DNA of 64,000 nt from positions 1,736,001 to 1,800,000 of the forward strand of contig JAPYKE020000263.1 in the NCBI GenBank assembly GCA_028554795.2, given 5' to 3'. Positions 34,838-45,664 of this stretch are shown here, one piece after another (position 1 is the first letter of the stretch; each line of letters starts with the position of its first letter). The position numbers and the translations under genes were made by a program. The notes beneath the pieces are model-generated. The model saw only the letters and a program-made list of their open reading frames with translations. It made no database searches and was not told where the DNA came from. Origin of the DNA: Sinohyriopsis cumingii. Its lineage: Eukaryota; Mollusca; Bivalvia; Unionida; Unionidae.

Positions 34838-35116
34838 ATGGACGGTGCACAATACAGGTACAATCAAGCGCGTGAATGGCAGGCAGCATTAAAAGATCGA
34901 GTCGAACAGTATACAGTAAAAGTAGAGAAATATCGACGACGATTAGTTATCGTTGATGTGATTGTTTATTCAGTATCCGCTGTTGTTGCTGAAACAGGTG
35001 TTATATTATCAGCGGTGACAATGATGGCGCCAGTAGCCGTAACTATTTGTATTTCAGCAGCAACAACTATTGCAGGTGTGCTTAATATCATCACAAAAAA
35101 ATATGCACCTGCATGA
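34838..35116 (+). CDS. Small membrane protein (92 aa)
   Basis: Starts 6 nt after the fibre-like gene and overlaps the next gene by 4 nt (ATGA). About 35 charged helical residues are followed by two hydrophobic segments (roughly 37-57 and 62-84) and a short basic end. It is a likely two-helix membrane protein. No family recognised. The tight spacing indicates co-expression with the fibre and penton genes. Confidence 0.6.
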   Translation: MDGAQYRYNQAREWQAALKDRVEQYTVKVEKYRRRLVIVDVIVYSVSAVVAETGVILSAVTMMAPVAVTICISAATTIAGVLNIITKKYAPA

Positions 35117-36015
35117 ATGAAAAATTATCCGATTACATAATAAAATTACACACAACGGTCGCATACTCGAAATTGTCCTCGTTGTTATCAACGAGTCTCA
35201 GTGATGGAATTATATCTGATTTCGAGTTTTCAATGATGACCAAAAATATGACGAAGGTATCGGTATTAAAGACGCAAGTACTAATAATGACAGAATTACT
35301 GCAGCAGATCGTGACTAATACAACTCCACCAAAGATAACGATGATTTCGGTAAGTTCAACTAATCCTGAATTTAGTATTAACTTTCCTACTGCAATTCCA
35401 GCAAAGGAAATAGCATTAGCTCAATTACGGGTATATTACAGCTGGCCAAATATCAGATAAAAATCATTTAATGGTACACCAGCAAATAATTTACTTGTAT
35501 TTGCTAACAAGAACAAACCAGATGGTACTCCTGACTGGATAGATGTTGGAATACCAACTGGTAGTTATGAGATTGAACAAATTAATGAGGAATTTCAGCG
35601 TAGAATAAAATCAATGACGGGAAAAGAAGCGAAAATATCGATTAACGTTCATGAACCGACGCTATCTTCTGCGATTGAAATACATTCTCCTGATTACGTC
35701 GTTGATATTTATCAGTCAACGATAAGATCCGTACTAGGTTGGCCGGATGTTTTCCCAGTGTATGAAGGACTACAAGAACCGAAATTATTTGAATTTCTCA
35801 CTGACGAAGCCAAGTTTATAACAACTCCAAAATACCGAAATTTGTATCCATGGACTAATAGGGACAAATATAACATTTGGCATGATGGTAAATTATATCC
35901 TATGGTGCCGTTTTCTTTTACTGATGTTGATAAACAAACTTTAACTGAAATTATTTATGAAATAAATTTCAGATCAAGGTCTAACGAAATTAAACTGAAC
36001 ACACAACTACATTAA
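35113..36015 (+). pseudogene. Penton/minor capsid protein, N-terminal jelly-roll part
   Basis: One frame from ATG 35113 to 36015 is broken by TAA at 35458-35460. A helical N terminus (about 75 residues) precedes a beta domain beginning KITMISVSSTNPEFSINF. That domain has the hallmarks of Polinton minor capsid proteins: an ALAQLRVYYSW block, then VGIPTGSYEIEQIN (the P.G.Y....IN turn) and a VVDIYQSTIRSVLGW segment. The same fold family in E2 is at 55780-56702 (IPPGYYFSGQHL). Family role: pentameric vertex capsomer. The next gene probably supplies the rest of the penton or a partner. Confidence 0.65.
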
Positions 36016-36043
36016 CAACATTAGCACGTTTATTTAAAAACTA

Positions 36044-36721
36044 TATGCTGGAGTATCCCAATATCGATTTAAAACATCAGATTATTGCAACGATACAACA
36101 TTTAAATCAAATTGTTTTAGATCTTAAATATTTTAATCAGACTATTATCGAAGTAATAAATGCTAGTACTTATGATATAGAAGTAAAAAGGATAAAATAA
36201 CAACCATCAAACAGATATACCTTGATCATTATAAAATAAATGAAGGAGATTTATTAAATTTTACACTACCAGGATTTGAAACTGACCAATTAAGAAAAAC
36301 ACCCAAGGATCTCATCACGGAATATTTTCCAAAAATACTAGCTGTGTGGAGAAAAATAGCCCCACCTCCAACTATTCTCAGATATAATAATGATCCACAC
36401 GGAGGCGGCAGACACGTATCTCCGGAAATTGTTAATATAACCAGCACCATCGTGGTCAATCTGGTTTGTGACGTAATTGATGGTAGCTATCAAATAGATC
36501 TCGGAAGATCAAATCAGGCTCAGCAGGGATATATTTTATATACGTTCACATCACAAGTTCCCCCTGCAAATTTAATCGTGCAAGAACTAACTAATCCTGT
36601 GTATTTGCGGTGTCACAATAATGTGTTAACACGAATAAATTTTATGCTCACAGACCACCTTAATCGCTTAATTGACCTACGTGGAGAAGAGCTTGTAATA
36701 AATCTGTATGTGAAATCTTAA
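36044..36721 (+). pseudogene. Penton/minor capsid C-terminal part, frameshifted
   Basis: A frame from ATG 36044 ends at about 36200, and the sense continues in another frame from about 36190 to 36721. It contains VSPEIVNITSTIVVNLVCDV, YILYTFTSQVPPA, an NPVYL block and a final LIDLRGEELVINLYVK. The last elements (tight beta strands ending in DLRGE..VI.L..) are typical of the second beta domain of Polinton minor capsid proteins. Whether it was one gene with 35113-36015 or a separate one cannot be decided from sequence alone. Confidence 0.55.
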
Positions 36722-36743
36722 TTAATCAGGTAAATATTATATA

Positions 36744-37004
36744 ATGTACCAGCACGTGAAGTTTTTTATACATGACAAAGAAGTACTTGAAAACGCCATC
36801 AGAACAGCGTTTTCACAACCTCCAAACACAGAGCAATTTAATGTTAACTTAGTTATTGATGAATACGGAAACGAGGATTTCTTATTAACACAAGAACAGT
36901 TAGATGAGCTCCGTCGAGAGCATATTATCGCGATCATTTGCAACAGAGATCAGATTCTAAATTATACACACTCCTGTATTAAACTCGATCAACTTAAAAA
37001 ATAA
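36744..37004 (+). CDS. Small unknown protein (86 aa)
   Basis: Open frame 23 nt after the penton part, same strand. N-terminal beta/alpha character, central acidic EYGNEDFLLTQEQLDELRREH, two cysteines. No domain recognised. Its position at the end of the structural block and the intact frame suggest a real gene. Confidence 0.5.
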   Translation: MYQHVKFFIHDKEVLENAIRTAFSQPPNTEQFNVNLVIDEYGNEDFLLTQEQLDELRREHIIAIICNRDQILNYTHSCIKLDQLKK

Positions 37005-37009
37005 TATTT

Positions 37010-37640
37010 CAGAATAAATAAATGCAAGGGTTAATTAATTACTGATGGGGTAAATTATATAAATTAATCAGTTTTGTATAATCTGAAACAATTTATTATT
37101 ATTATGAAATATTTTATTTTTTATGAATCAATCTGATGGGGTGGTTGGTACTTAAAATTATGCAAATCAATCAGTTTTGTAATTCTGATGGGGTAATTGG
37201 TATTTAAAATTATGCAAATCAATCAGTTTTCCAAAAAATACTACAAAAAAAAATGTATTATTATTCTGAAATATTTTATTTTTTTATACAAATCAATCTG
37301 ATGGGGTGATTGCTACTCAAAAGTATACAAATCAATTAGTTTTTCAAAAAATACTACAAAAAATATTGTATTATTATTCTGAAATATTGTATTATTATTC
37401 TGAAATATTTTATTTTTTATGCAAATCAATCGGTTTATTAATTCTGATGTGATATACATGACAATGGCTGATGGGATCCAGATTTCTAATAATATTATAT
37501 ATTTATGGGATTTCCCCCATAATGTGGTTGGAATTATACCAATTAATCAGATTTTATATTTCAGAAGTAAAATATTTCAGACAGGGTTGCTTTGGTAATT
37601 TGTAACTTCGTTACCTGCTGACATAATTTTTCTTAAGTAT
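37010..37640. repeat. Iterated AT-rich non-coding repeats inside the Polinton
   Basis: The motif AATCAATC(T/A)GATGGGGT(G/A)ATTG with TTATTATTCTGAAATATTTTATTTTTT recurs four to five times with partial units. No frame is open. It sits between the rightward structural genes and leftward genes, as expected of a regulatory or replication control region; function not shown. Confidence 0.7.
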
Positions 37641-37734
37641 CTTATGCGGGTACTGATTGTTTTTTTTTTTTGTTTCGTACTCGTTGGATAATCCCGATCT
37701 GACCTTTTCTACTGCATCAGAAAGAGGAATAAAT

Positions 37735-37947
37735 TCATTTAGATAGTGACTGGAACATAGCTGCCTGAATCCGCTTTATGAACTTATACTGAGATGATAG
37801 AACATACTTATTTTCAGTTTTAAGTTCTTCTAACGTTTCAAAATCAGACATTATTTTTTCAGGATTTAGTTCATCAGATATATTAATTCCGTTTTCTTCT
37901 AATTTTTTAATAGCAGAAATAATGTCTTTGATATTTTTATGGTTCAT
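37735..37947 (-). CDS. Small helical unknown protein (70 aa)
   Basis: Minus-strand frame with an ATG preceded by ATATATTATATA. Helical, lysine/glutamate-rich (IKKLEENGINI, FETLEELKTENK). No family recognised. It is isolated between repeat regions, so its reality is uncertain. Confidence 0.4.
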   Translation of the reverse strand: MNHKNIKDIISAIKKLEENGINISDELNPEKIMSDFETLEELKTENKYVLSSQYKFIKRIQAAMFQSLSK

Positions 37948-37979
37948 TATATAATATATAAATCTCTAAATCTTTTGTG

Positions 37980-38290
37980 GATTCGGCGGGATGTTTCAAG
38001 GACGGAATATATACAATGAAATGAGTATATACAATGAAATGAGTATATGAATATATACAAGGAATGACGAGCCCATAATCGAGTGTTTTAGCGATTATGC
38101 ATGTAATGAATGAATGACGAGCCCCTAATCGAGTATTTTAGCGAGCTCAGGACGGTACAAACATATAACTTAATTAAGGACAGTACAAACATACAATGAA
38201 ATGGATATATACAATGAAATGGGTATATACAATGAAATGGGTATATACAATGAATGAATATATACAATGAATGAAGGACAGTACAAACAT
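37980..38290. repeat. Short tandem repeats (ATATACAATGAAATG and GACGAGCCC..AATCGAGT units)
   Basis: ATATACAATGAAATGRGT is repeated many times, and a longer block ATGACGAGCCC(A/C)TAATCGAGT.TTTTAGCGA occurs twice (about 38064 and 38115). Non-coding. Confidence 0.8.
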
Positions 38291-38293
38291 ACA

Positions 38294-38391
38294 CGCTCAG
38301 CAGAACTCCCCCCCACAATAATCAGCCCGTGGGTGATACAAAACATGTATCAACTACCAGTTGATATGTGGTTGGAGAGTTCTGCTGAGCG
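38294..38391. repeat. 98-bp segment bounded by a perfect 15-bp inverted repeat
   Basis: CGCTCAGCAGAACTC (38294-38308) and its exact reverse complement (38377-38391) enclose 68 bp; a C run lies just inside the left arm and a G run just outside the right arm. It could be a small MITE-like insertion or a foldback structure. Confidence 0.8.
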
Positions 38392-38399
38392 GGGGGGGG

Positions 38400-38545
38400 G
38401 GGTTTGGCGGTGCCCCGCAATTATTATAAAAATCGCAATTATGCGTAACCACCGACAGTTGTCAGCCATGCATGGGATTCGATCCTGGACCGCGAGCGTC
38501 ACAGTCCAATACGTTACCGATTGAGCTATCGAATCAGTTAACAAA
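38400..38545 (-). repeat. tRNA-like (SINE-head) sequence
   Basis: On the minus strand GATAGCTCAATCGGTA (A box) and GGATCGAATCCC (B box) lie at tRNA spacing. The arms do not pair as a functional tRNA, and no intact acceptor stem is found. It is more likely a SINE head inserted in the Polinton than a tRNA gene. Confidence 0.6.
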
Positions 38546-38639
38546 CATATCTTTTAGAAATTAAAATATAATTACGGTACATATTTCTACATTAAAACAA
38601 CGGTTTCTACATTGAAACAGCGGTTTCTGTATTAAAACA

Positions 38640-38865
38640 GCGTGTTCTGCCTATATACAACCACTTCGTTATAATTACCTACAGATCGATTTGTATTATA
38701 ACAGAGGTTCCTAAGCAAATTGTAAATATCTCATTCAAACAGCGTGTTCTGCCTATATGCATCCACTGCATTAATATTACCTACAGATCGATTTGCATTA
38801 TAACAGAGGTTCCTAAGCAAATTGTAAATATCTGCATTAAAACTGCGTGTTCTGCCTCGATTTCT
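38640..38865. repeat. Two-copy tandem duplication, about 112 bp
   Basis: CAGCGTGTTCTGCCTATATNCA...CTACAGATCGATTTG.ATTATAACAGAGGTTCCTAAGCAAATTGTAAATATCT occurs twice head to tail, and the start recurs a third time at 38845. The rest up to 39121 is AT-rich and empty. Confidence 0.85.
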
Positions 38866-39121
38866 CGTAACAGATCCAAAAACAACTCCGCTATGTTGTA
38901 TGATGGGAAATACGTTTATATATTTATTTGTGAGCTAAAAACCATAAATATACTTCTACAAGCAATTAATTACGACGTAAATGGTTAAAACTGACTAATT
39001 ACGACCATAAAAATCAGAAATCTACGAATAAACATATACATACAGAAGTAATCTCCCTTTCGTATGAGTCAAAAAATAAGTAGTATGGGGCGGAATACTG
39101 CGACCCAAAATAATAAATAAT

Positions 39122-39673
39122 TTAAAAAATAGTTAATAAATATAATTCGAGGTAGTGATGATAGTTTATCTCACTAACAATATCGGAAGGTGATTCTCTG
39201 TTTATTTTTTTTGAGAAAGCAGTTTTATATATATTTTCTGCAACGAGTTGTATTGAATACGAGTGAATATCAAAGTATTTTGCAGCAGCACACATCGACT
39301 GAAATATAATTTCTTCTCTGGTCTCTGTATTTGTAGCCTTGATCACCCTTTTAGAAACTGTCTTACATCTACCAACATTACCATGTATATTATTCTCACT
39401 CCGTGAGATACATTGAAGGTTGTGTAGGGAATTGTTCTGAGGATCTCCGTCAATATGATCGATGACATGACCGTCTTTGATCAACCCAAAGAAACATTCG
39501 AATACGAAACGATGACAAAGACACATTTTATTTCTTCCAGCGTTGAACCTTAGATAACCAGAATTGCTAACAACACCAACTGGTCTCTTCAAGCTACAAT
39601 TTCCGATCACACCATTACGATCTAATTCGTAATTCTTGATGACAGGATGTGGGGCACATTTATTTTGCTACAT
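39122..39673 (-). pseudogene. NUMOD4/HNH homing-type endonuclease
   Basis: The frame contains a NUMOD4-like lead (HPVIKNYELDRNGVIGN), a GYLRF strand, then the HNH core: HRFVFECFFG, IDHIDGDPQNNSLHNLQ and SRSENN, with the DHIDG metal site intact. Family knowledge: such enzymes nick or cut DNA and are often carried by phages and introns. No ATG opens it: the only upstream ATG (39673) is followed by TAG (39670-39668). That TAG is also the stop of the cysteine-rich gene to its right, which is in the same frame. Either the two were one protein now split by a stop, or the HNH start has been lost. Confidence 0.75.
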
Positions 39674-39982
39674 TATATAATAACATTGTTTGTTTAAATC
39701 ATTGTTTGTCTGAAATCTTGATATATAATCCTCCACGGATTTTTTAGCGTTTTCACTATTATTTTTGTTGTTGTCATTATATCTCTTAAGTTCTCTGAAC
39801 CGTTTTGCACCGCAATTTGCACATAATGCTATTTTTCCTCGTACTCCAACACCACATCGCAGACACGGTATTGGTCCTAGACTTCCTCGCCGTATACTTT
39901 GTAAGTGCGTCCAACAAAATTCACCTCTACAGGATTTGTTGCATCGATTTACTGAACCGATCATGAGCCAACTGCACTGATT

Positions 39983-39988
<6 letters not shown>
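39668..39988 (-). CDS. Internal paralogue of the TIR cysteine-rich protein
   Basis: 106 residues beginning MMNQCSWLMIG. It shares with the TIR proteins the pattern C.W......N.C...CRGE.C..H, then PCLRCGVGVRG and CANCG, so all probable zinc ligands are kept. The C-terminal tail differs. It is in frame with the following HNH domain, separated by one TAG. The presence of the same fold both beside an HNH nuclease and alone in the TIRs hints that it targets DNA. Confidence 0.7.

Positions 39989-40049
<61 letters not shown>
39989..40049. repeat. (TA)n microsatellite
   Basis: Uninterrupted AT dinucleotide run between two divergent genes. Confidence 0.95.
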
Positions 40050-40054
<5 letters not shown>

Positions 40055-40081
40055 TTTTATTTAAATACTTGTTTTAATTAT

Positions 40082-43000
40082 ATGAACGAATTTGAGAAAT
40101 TATCCCAAACTAGGCCTTCTAAATATTAATTTAATCTCGACAGATTATCTCCTGACTTACCAGTACGAGATCTGGTTGATCCGAAAAATAAAAGTTTGAT
40201 CTCAAAACATTCACGACGCCAAGAAAGAATTTTACACAGATGGTGTATCTCTTGTATGGTCAACGTTCAAGATCATTCGCAACGCTGTCAAGGATGCTAC
40301 AATGAATGACAAACGAGCGGCAACTATTATTAACTACATCTCTGAGTACGAGGGCGATCAAAAATATTTCTTCAGAGTAAAATTTATTGCATTAACAGAA
40401 ACAGGTAGTTGGATTATCCGTGACAAATATAATCCTGTCCTTGTTAATAATCAAATTGCCATATTAAGTAAAAATTCCAGACCGGGTCTATTGACGGGTA
40501 TTGATAAACCGTATTATGAGCGAGCGTACCCTGCAACAGCAGCTATTTATGGAATCTATGAGATAAATAAAAAACCCAGCGTTCATAAACTGGCACCAAT
40601 GAAATTTTCAAGGTTAAATTGTGTGGCAGAACGAGTAATAGAACACTTTACAAACGCGATGCGTGGAAACGGATTAACTGATTTAAGACGTGAAAAAATA
40701 AACTCGTGAGCTGATTCAGTTAAGGATACCGGTGCTACAATAAAAGATGTTGCTGAATTAGGAAAAATATTAAAATTTCCAATAACAGTATCAACGATAA
40801 TGGGAGAAATATTATACGAATCAAAATATAAATCGAAAGGAGCTCCAATAAATATTATTGATCATAATGCGCATGCATGGACTGGCACAGTAACAATATT
40901 TCCACGTGATCGAACTGTTAGATTTCATCCCCCAGATAATTCTGGTGGAGGTATGTTTGATTTTATTAACGAAATAAGTAAAAACGATCCTGTATCGGTA
41001 TGGTTATTTAAAAATGATGAAGAAGGTGAATTTGATCAATTTGTTAAACCGAACGGTGAAATATATAGAACAGAATCTCTCCATGACGAGATGAGAAGCT
41101 TTGCACGGAAAATACTAACAAATTACTAATTGTTTTACCGTTCCATCTGTTGCGGCTCACTTTGCTAGAGAAAAAAAAATTATGGAAACCAACACGATTT
41201 GATTTACTCGAGGACATACGTGCAAGTTGCGTCGAATACGGACACGGTGGATTATGGAATACCAAATATAATTACAATGATGTTATTTCAGTTGATATGG
41301 TTGCATGTTACCCGGGAAGTTTTCTAGGATGCGGAGATTGTTCTGTGTACTTTAAAAGATTTGGTCACCCTACAAACGAGATGACGCAAGTGGCAATTAA
41401 TGGACCATTACCTGATTTTGATCTGACTGGATTCACTTGTGTTGAATCATTCGAGTTTAATGAAAATCTCCACCAAATTTGTTATGTTTGGTATGGTAGA
41501 CATTTTTATGAAAAACGTTGGGTGCCTATAGGTTCATTACGATATATGCTAGATTGTGCGATACTAACATCGTTGGTTGTCAGTGAGGCAATTATATCAT
41601 ATCACACGCAGACCGAAGTTTGGTTGCCTATGCCAGATTTTATCAGTTTCGATGAACTTATTAAGGAATTTAAGGAAAAATGTCCTGGTGTTTCCGAAGA
41701 TGATATTATCAAAGAAGCTTCTAAAATTCTCGAGATTAAACTTAAAAATAACGAAAAAAACACAAAAGATCTCGGTAGAAGAATTATAGGTAAATTTACT
41801 CAGGGTGGTGCATATAACCATAAAAGACATCACGCACGATTAATTCTAGATGATGCCGAGTACGATTTTATAATTACTGATACAACAGCGAGAGATATAT
41901 ATTTGTAAATCGAGAAAGTGTTTAATTATCCGACGGAACAAAATTGGGTACGATCGTTAGTTACATAAATGATGTATACCCACAGTATACTCATCTAAGA
42001 TCTTCTATGTTGGCTTATGTTTCTATAAATTTATTATCGATGATTAATAGATTTCCTGTGACCGCACTCAGAGTCGCAACAGATTCGTTTTATATTTCGA
42101 GTAAATATTTAGAATCTGGTATGGAATTTATAAGTAGTGATGAACGATGGAGTTCGTGGAGAATAAAAAAAGCAATATTACACAATTATACAGAATCAGC
42201 AGATGTTCCGATGAGAGATTTTTATCGTAAAGGTAATACAATATCAGAAATGTCGAAAGCGCCTTCAGTGAGTGATCCAATAACTAGATATAAGACAGTA
42301 TATCTCAATGGACCTGGTGGATGCGGCAAGACGACTCGAGCAATTAATGTTTTTAGAAATTCAGATATGATCGTGCTGACACCCACACATGGACTTGCAC
42401 GAGAGATGAAACAACGGCAAGTACAATCGTGCAGGTATCATAGTTTCTTTCGGTGGCGCGGGGATACATGGACTCCTGAACGAATGGGAGAAAAATATAT
42501 ACCTAAAATAATTATTTGGGACGAGATATGTACGGTGTCACTGGATACATAAAAAATGTTTCTTGATTGGTTGTTGACGAAAAATACCGCTATAATAATG
42601 TGTGGCGATCATGGTCAACCGCCGCCAATTGTTGAACCATCTTCACATGATTGGTTAAAAATTTCGTTGATTATTACGAAGAAATAGATGATGATCATAG
42701 AGCTCTTGATGAAAATTTAAAGGAGTTTAAAAAATTAATCAGATTACAATCAAACAAAATTCAGTGTGAAATAATACGCGGAGTGATCTCAGAGACCTCA
42801 ATGAACGATTTTTTGAATTTATGGAGACCCAACGATTTAATAGTAGCAAGCAGAAAAATAATCAGAGACGCTTTACAACAACAGTTATTTCAGCTACATA
42901 AAGAAAAATACTCAGAATTGCCCGTTCCGTTATGTTATAGACCATCAGATACACGAAAACAGAATATTAATGTTGATATTCCAGGACAGACTGAGAAACA

Positions 43001-43557
43001 AAATCTCGTATTAAATGATATTGTCGCTGTTGATATCAGTGTTGTCGAAGATGCATTACGCGCTGACAAATCTCCATGGGTGTTGGGATACGCTATGACG
43101 ATCCACTCGTCTCAGGGATTAACTATTTCTGATACACGAGTTTGGATTGTGGACGATCGTATTGAGTGGTCAAATTTAGTTTATTTAGCGGTATCAAGGG
43201 TTAGAAAAATATCTCAGTTACGGAGAATTATAATTCCTGAAATCGTTAATAAAAACAGCATCATCATCGACAGTGATATAATAAGAAAAAAATTAACCGG
43301 GTACAAACAATCTGACAAAAAAAAATAAACGCGACTTTGATCTTGATGTTGAATTTATTATTGAGTTAAAACAGCAGCAGAATGATAATTGCGCAAGTTG
43401 TAACTGTATAATGCTGTGGAGGTACTCGAATAATGATTCAAGACAATTTACCGTAGACAGAAAAGACAGTACTCGCGGTCATACACGAGAAAATGTGATG
43501 TTGACCTGTCTCGAGTGTAATCGACTTAGAGGCGCCAGCACCTTGGGTGCTAGTTAA
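40082..43557 (+). pseudogene. DNA polymerase B - SF1 helicase - HNH fusion, decayed
   Basis: Successive frame pieces on one strand form a single chain. Polymerase: motif A VDMVACYPGSF (41301), motif-B-like RRIIGKF (41782), motif C RVATDSFYIS (42073; the usual first Asp is Ala). Then SF1 helicase: Walker A GPGGCGKTT (42313), Walker B IIIWDEI (42511), GDHGQPPP (42605), TIHSSQGLTI (43101) and AVSRVRK (43193). Last an HNH-like domain: CASC, FTVDRKD, GHTRENVMLTC, CNRLRG (43400-43540). Stops at 40707, 41127, 41906 and 42550 and several frameshifts break it. The N-terminal start near 40082 is frameshifted too. I found no clear exonuclease I motif. The likely role is genome replication. The 3' end overlaps the convergent integrase by 8 bp. 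Confidence 0.85.
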
Positions 43558-44501
43558 GTGATCGCGGTGGTAATTGTGTATCCTCGGGAATTACTTGTAA
43601 TTGTTCACGTACAAATCCACGTTGAGGAGCAGCCGAATCTAGCCTGTAGATTGCGGGTCTATTTGGGGATCTTGTCACGGTGGATATTTTGTGTGTGGTA
43701 ACACTCCAAATAGGATCAGTCGCTCTCGCTTTACCACCTTCGAGTTCACCGGGCTCGTATAAATACCTTACAGTGATATTACCTAGCACTGGCTGTGTTA
43801 AATCACGTCGTTGTACTGGTATATTTTTTTTTTTGTAATTGCATTAATAGGTTTCATGTTGCTTGTTCGAGTGATCTCGTTTTTAACGCTGGTATTACGC
43901 TTGGTAATCTTGCAACCCATTCACGAGATCTCGTATCCTGAATAAATTCCTTTGTATTGATATCCAAATAACCGCTCAGCGAGTGTTCGATTAAATCGTT
44001 CAACAATTGCCTGATCACGATGAATTGCAGTATGCCCTTGTCGTATTTTGGTATTATGTTGCTTCATCAACAATGATACTGGACCAAGAAATTCCTTGCC
44101 AGGATCAACTTGTAATAGATTTGGCCATCGTAATGGTCCTCGTTGATAAATTCGTTCAAACGCATCAGCTACTTCAGATGATGTTTTCGTTGATAACGGT
44201 TCTGCATCTTTATACCTACTTGCAACATCAACAACAGTTAACGCGTATTTGTATGTTTTTCTACGTACAGTATCATGTGGTAAAAATAAAATATCCGCTT
44301 GATGAACTTCATTAGGAACATTAACATCGAAATACGCGTACTGAATTTTCTTAGGACGCGGTAGGAAAATTTGCCATATTGCTTGTTTGGATAACCACGC
44401 TTTAGCAGTAGAATGTTTAACCGCTGCTGCATCAGCAAGTTTACTAATTGCTGCTTTACCTTTCCACTATCCTCTTGGACATTAATAAATTGATTCCATT
44501 A
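43550..44501 (-). pseudogene. Retroviral-type (rve) integrase, frameshifted
   Basis: An open stretch on the minus strand from about 44470 to 43930 carries all three catalytic residues: Asp in HQADILFLPHD, Asp in LLQVDPGKEF, and Glu in HRDQAIVERFNRTL. It then loses frame near 43960-43940. The C-terminal domain (VRYLYEPGELEGG, DPIWSVTTHKI, GFVREQL) follows in another frame from about 43815 to 43550. The likely start (ATG 44501) is followed by stops, so the N terminus is broken as well. The enzyme inserts the viral genome with short target duplications, here AGGTG. No chromodomain is seen, unlike the E2 integrase. Confidence 0.85.
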
Positions 44502-45002
44502 TATATTACCAGCCCCAAGCGCTAATTTACCTTTCATCGCAGATCTTACTAACCAATTAGCTAATTTTTCTTTGACATTTTTATTTTTTATAGAATCTAG
44601 CGAGTGAATTAATTTCACATCTGCAATATGCCTATCTTGTAGATTTTTACTCTTATACGCAACATCATGAGTGTGACAAGCTCGATCAATAGTGTTTATT
44701 GGTTCCTCGCCTGGTTTTGGTTGATCCTGATTATCAAGTCTGATATCAAGTCTGGTACCAGGACCACAATAATTATATCCTGGTAGATGTTTTTCTCCTG
44801 GGTATTTAGACCATGGAGCACCTGGAAACTTTGACATCAAATTAGCAATATCACCACCGCGCTTATTAGGTAAAAACGAAAATTTTTTTCTACCGCATAC
44901 AGAACATTTTCCACCATACGCTATTTTTTTATTTTTTGTTATAACCGTAGATAAATCAGTAGTTGGAGTTTTAGATCTACAACGTAAATAATATAGATTC
45001 AT
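44499..45002 (-). CDS. Viral phospholipase A2 with N-terminal zinc ribbon
   Basis: Intact 167-residue frame. An N-terminal zinc-ribbon-like part (YYLRC near residue 4, CSVCGRKKF near 33) precedes a parvovirus-VP1-like phospholipase A2 domain: LPGYNYCGPGT (calcium loop, about 92-102) and IDRACHTHDVAYKS (catalytic His-Asp, about 124-137). The ribbon resembles small zinc domains found in Polintons and giant viruses. In parvoviruses this enzyme opens the endosomal membrane during entry; the same role is inferred. It is divergent from the packaging ATPase, with 12 bp between the starts. Confidence 0.85.
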   Translation of the reverse strand: MNLYYLRCRSKTPTTDLSTVITKNKKIAYGGKCSVCGRKKFSFLPNKRGGDIANLMSKFPGAPWSKYPGEKHLPGYNYCGPGTRLDIRLDNQDQPKPGEEPINTIDRACHTHDVAYKSKNLQDRHIADVKLIHSLDSIKNKNVKEKLANWLVRSAMKGKLALGAGNI

Positions 45003-45014
45003 GATGTAAAATAT

Positions 45015-45653
45015 ATGGATATAATTGATTTCTCAGCAACTCGGCGACGAGAGCCAGTTAAACACCACCCTGCGTTACTGATCATTATAGGACCATCTGG
45101 ATCGGGTAAGACGCAATTATTATTTAATTTGATAATGAGATGGTTGAAATGGGACAAATTATATTTGCTAGCACCTTCCGTTGATGATCAGAGGTGTTAT
45201 GAAGTATTAAAAGACTTTAACGAAAATACAAGATTAATAAATGACGGTGAAAATGTTATTAATTTTATAACAGATATTGATGAAGCACCGTCTGTAGATG
45301 ATCTTGATGGGTTTATTAATAATCTAGTTGTGTATAATGATGTAATGCTAGACAAATAATCCAATCCAGCCAGGATATTTTCTCGTGGCAGACATAAAAA
45401 TACAGATGTTATTTATGTTACTCAACGATACACACAAATTCCGAAAGTGATCAGAGATAATTGTAATATTTTAGTTGTGTTTAATGGCGTAGACACACAT
45501 ACGCTGCGAAATATTCATCAAACTTGGTGTGGTGGTGGCATGGATTATAATAAATTTAGAAATTTCTTTTCACGAGCTCAAGTTGCACACGGATTTATAA
45601 CGATAAATTTACATGATCCAAGAACAAGATATCGTGTAGGTCTTGATAAATAA
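45015..45653 (+). pseudogene. FtsK/HerA-type genome packaging ATPase, one stop
   Basis: A single frame from ATG 45015 to 45653 is broken only by TAA at 45357-45359. Walker A is IIGPSGSGKTQLL (about residues 24-36), the Walker B region NLVVYNDVM lies just before the stop, and the conserved IYVTQRYTQIPKVIRDN (sensor/Gln motif) comes after. A32-like ATPases of this type push DNA into preformed capsids in Polintons, virophages and giant viruses. It ends 12 nt before the right TIR. E2 has an intact counterpart at 60375-61118. Confidence 0.85.
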
Positions 45654-45664
45654 TCTGGATGAAT

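Noticed and set aside
37010-38290. CRISPR-like array
   Set aside because: Units are direct AT-rich tandem repeats without unique equal-length spacers, and the DNA is from an animal genome.
38400-38545. Functional tRNA gene on the minus strand
   Set aside because: A and B boxes are present, but the acceptor and anticodon stems do not pair properly; better explained as a SINE head.
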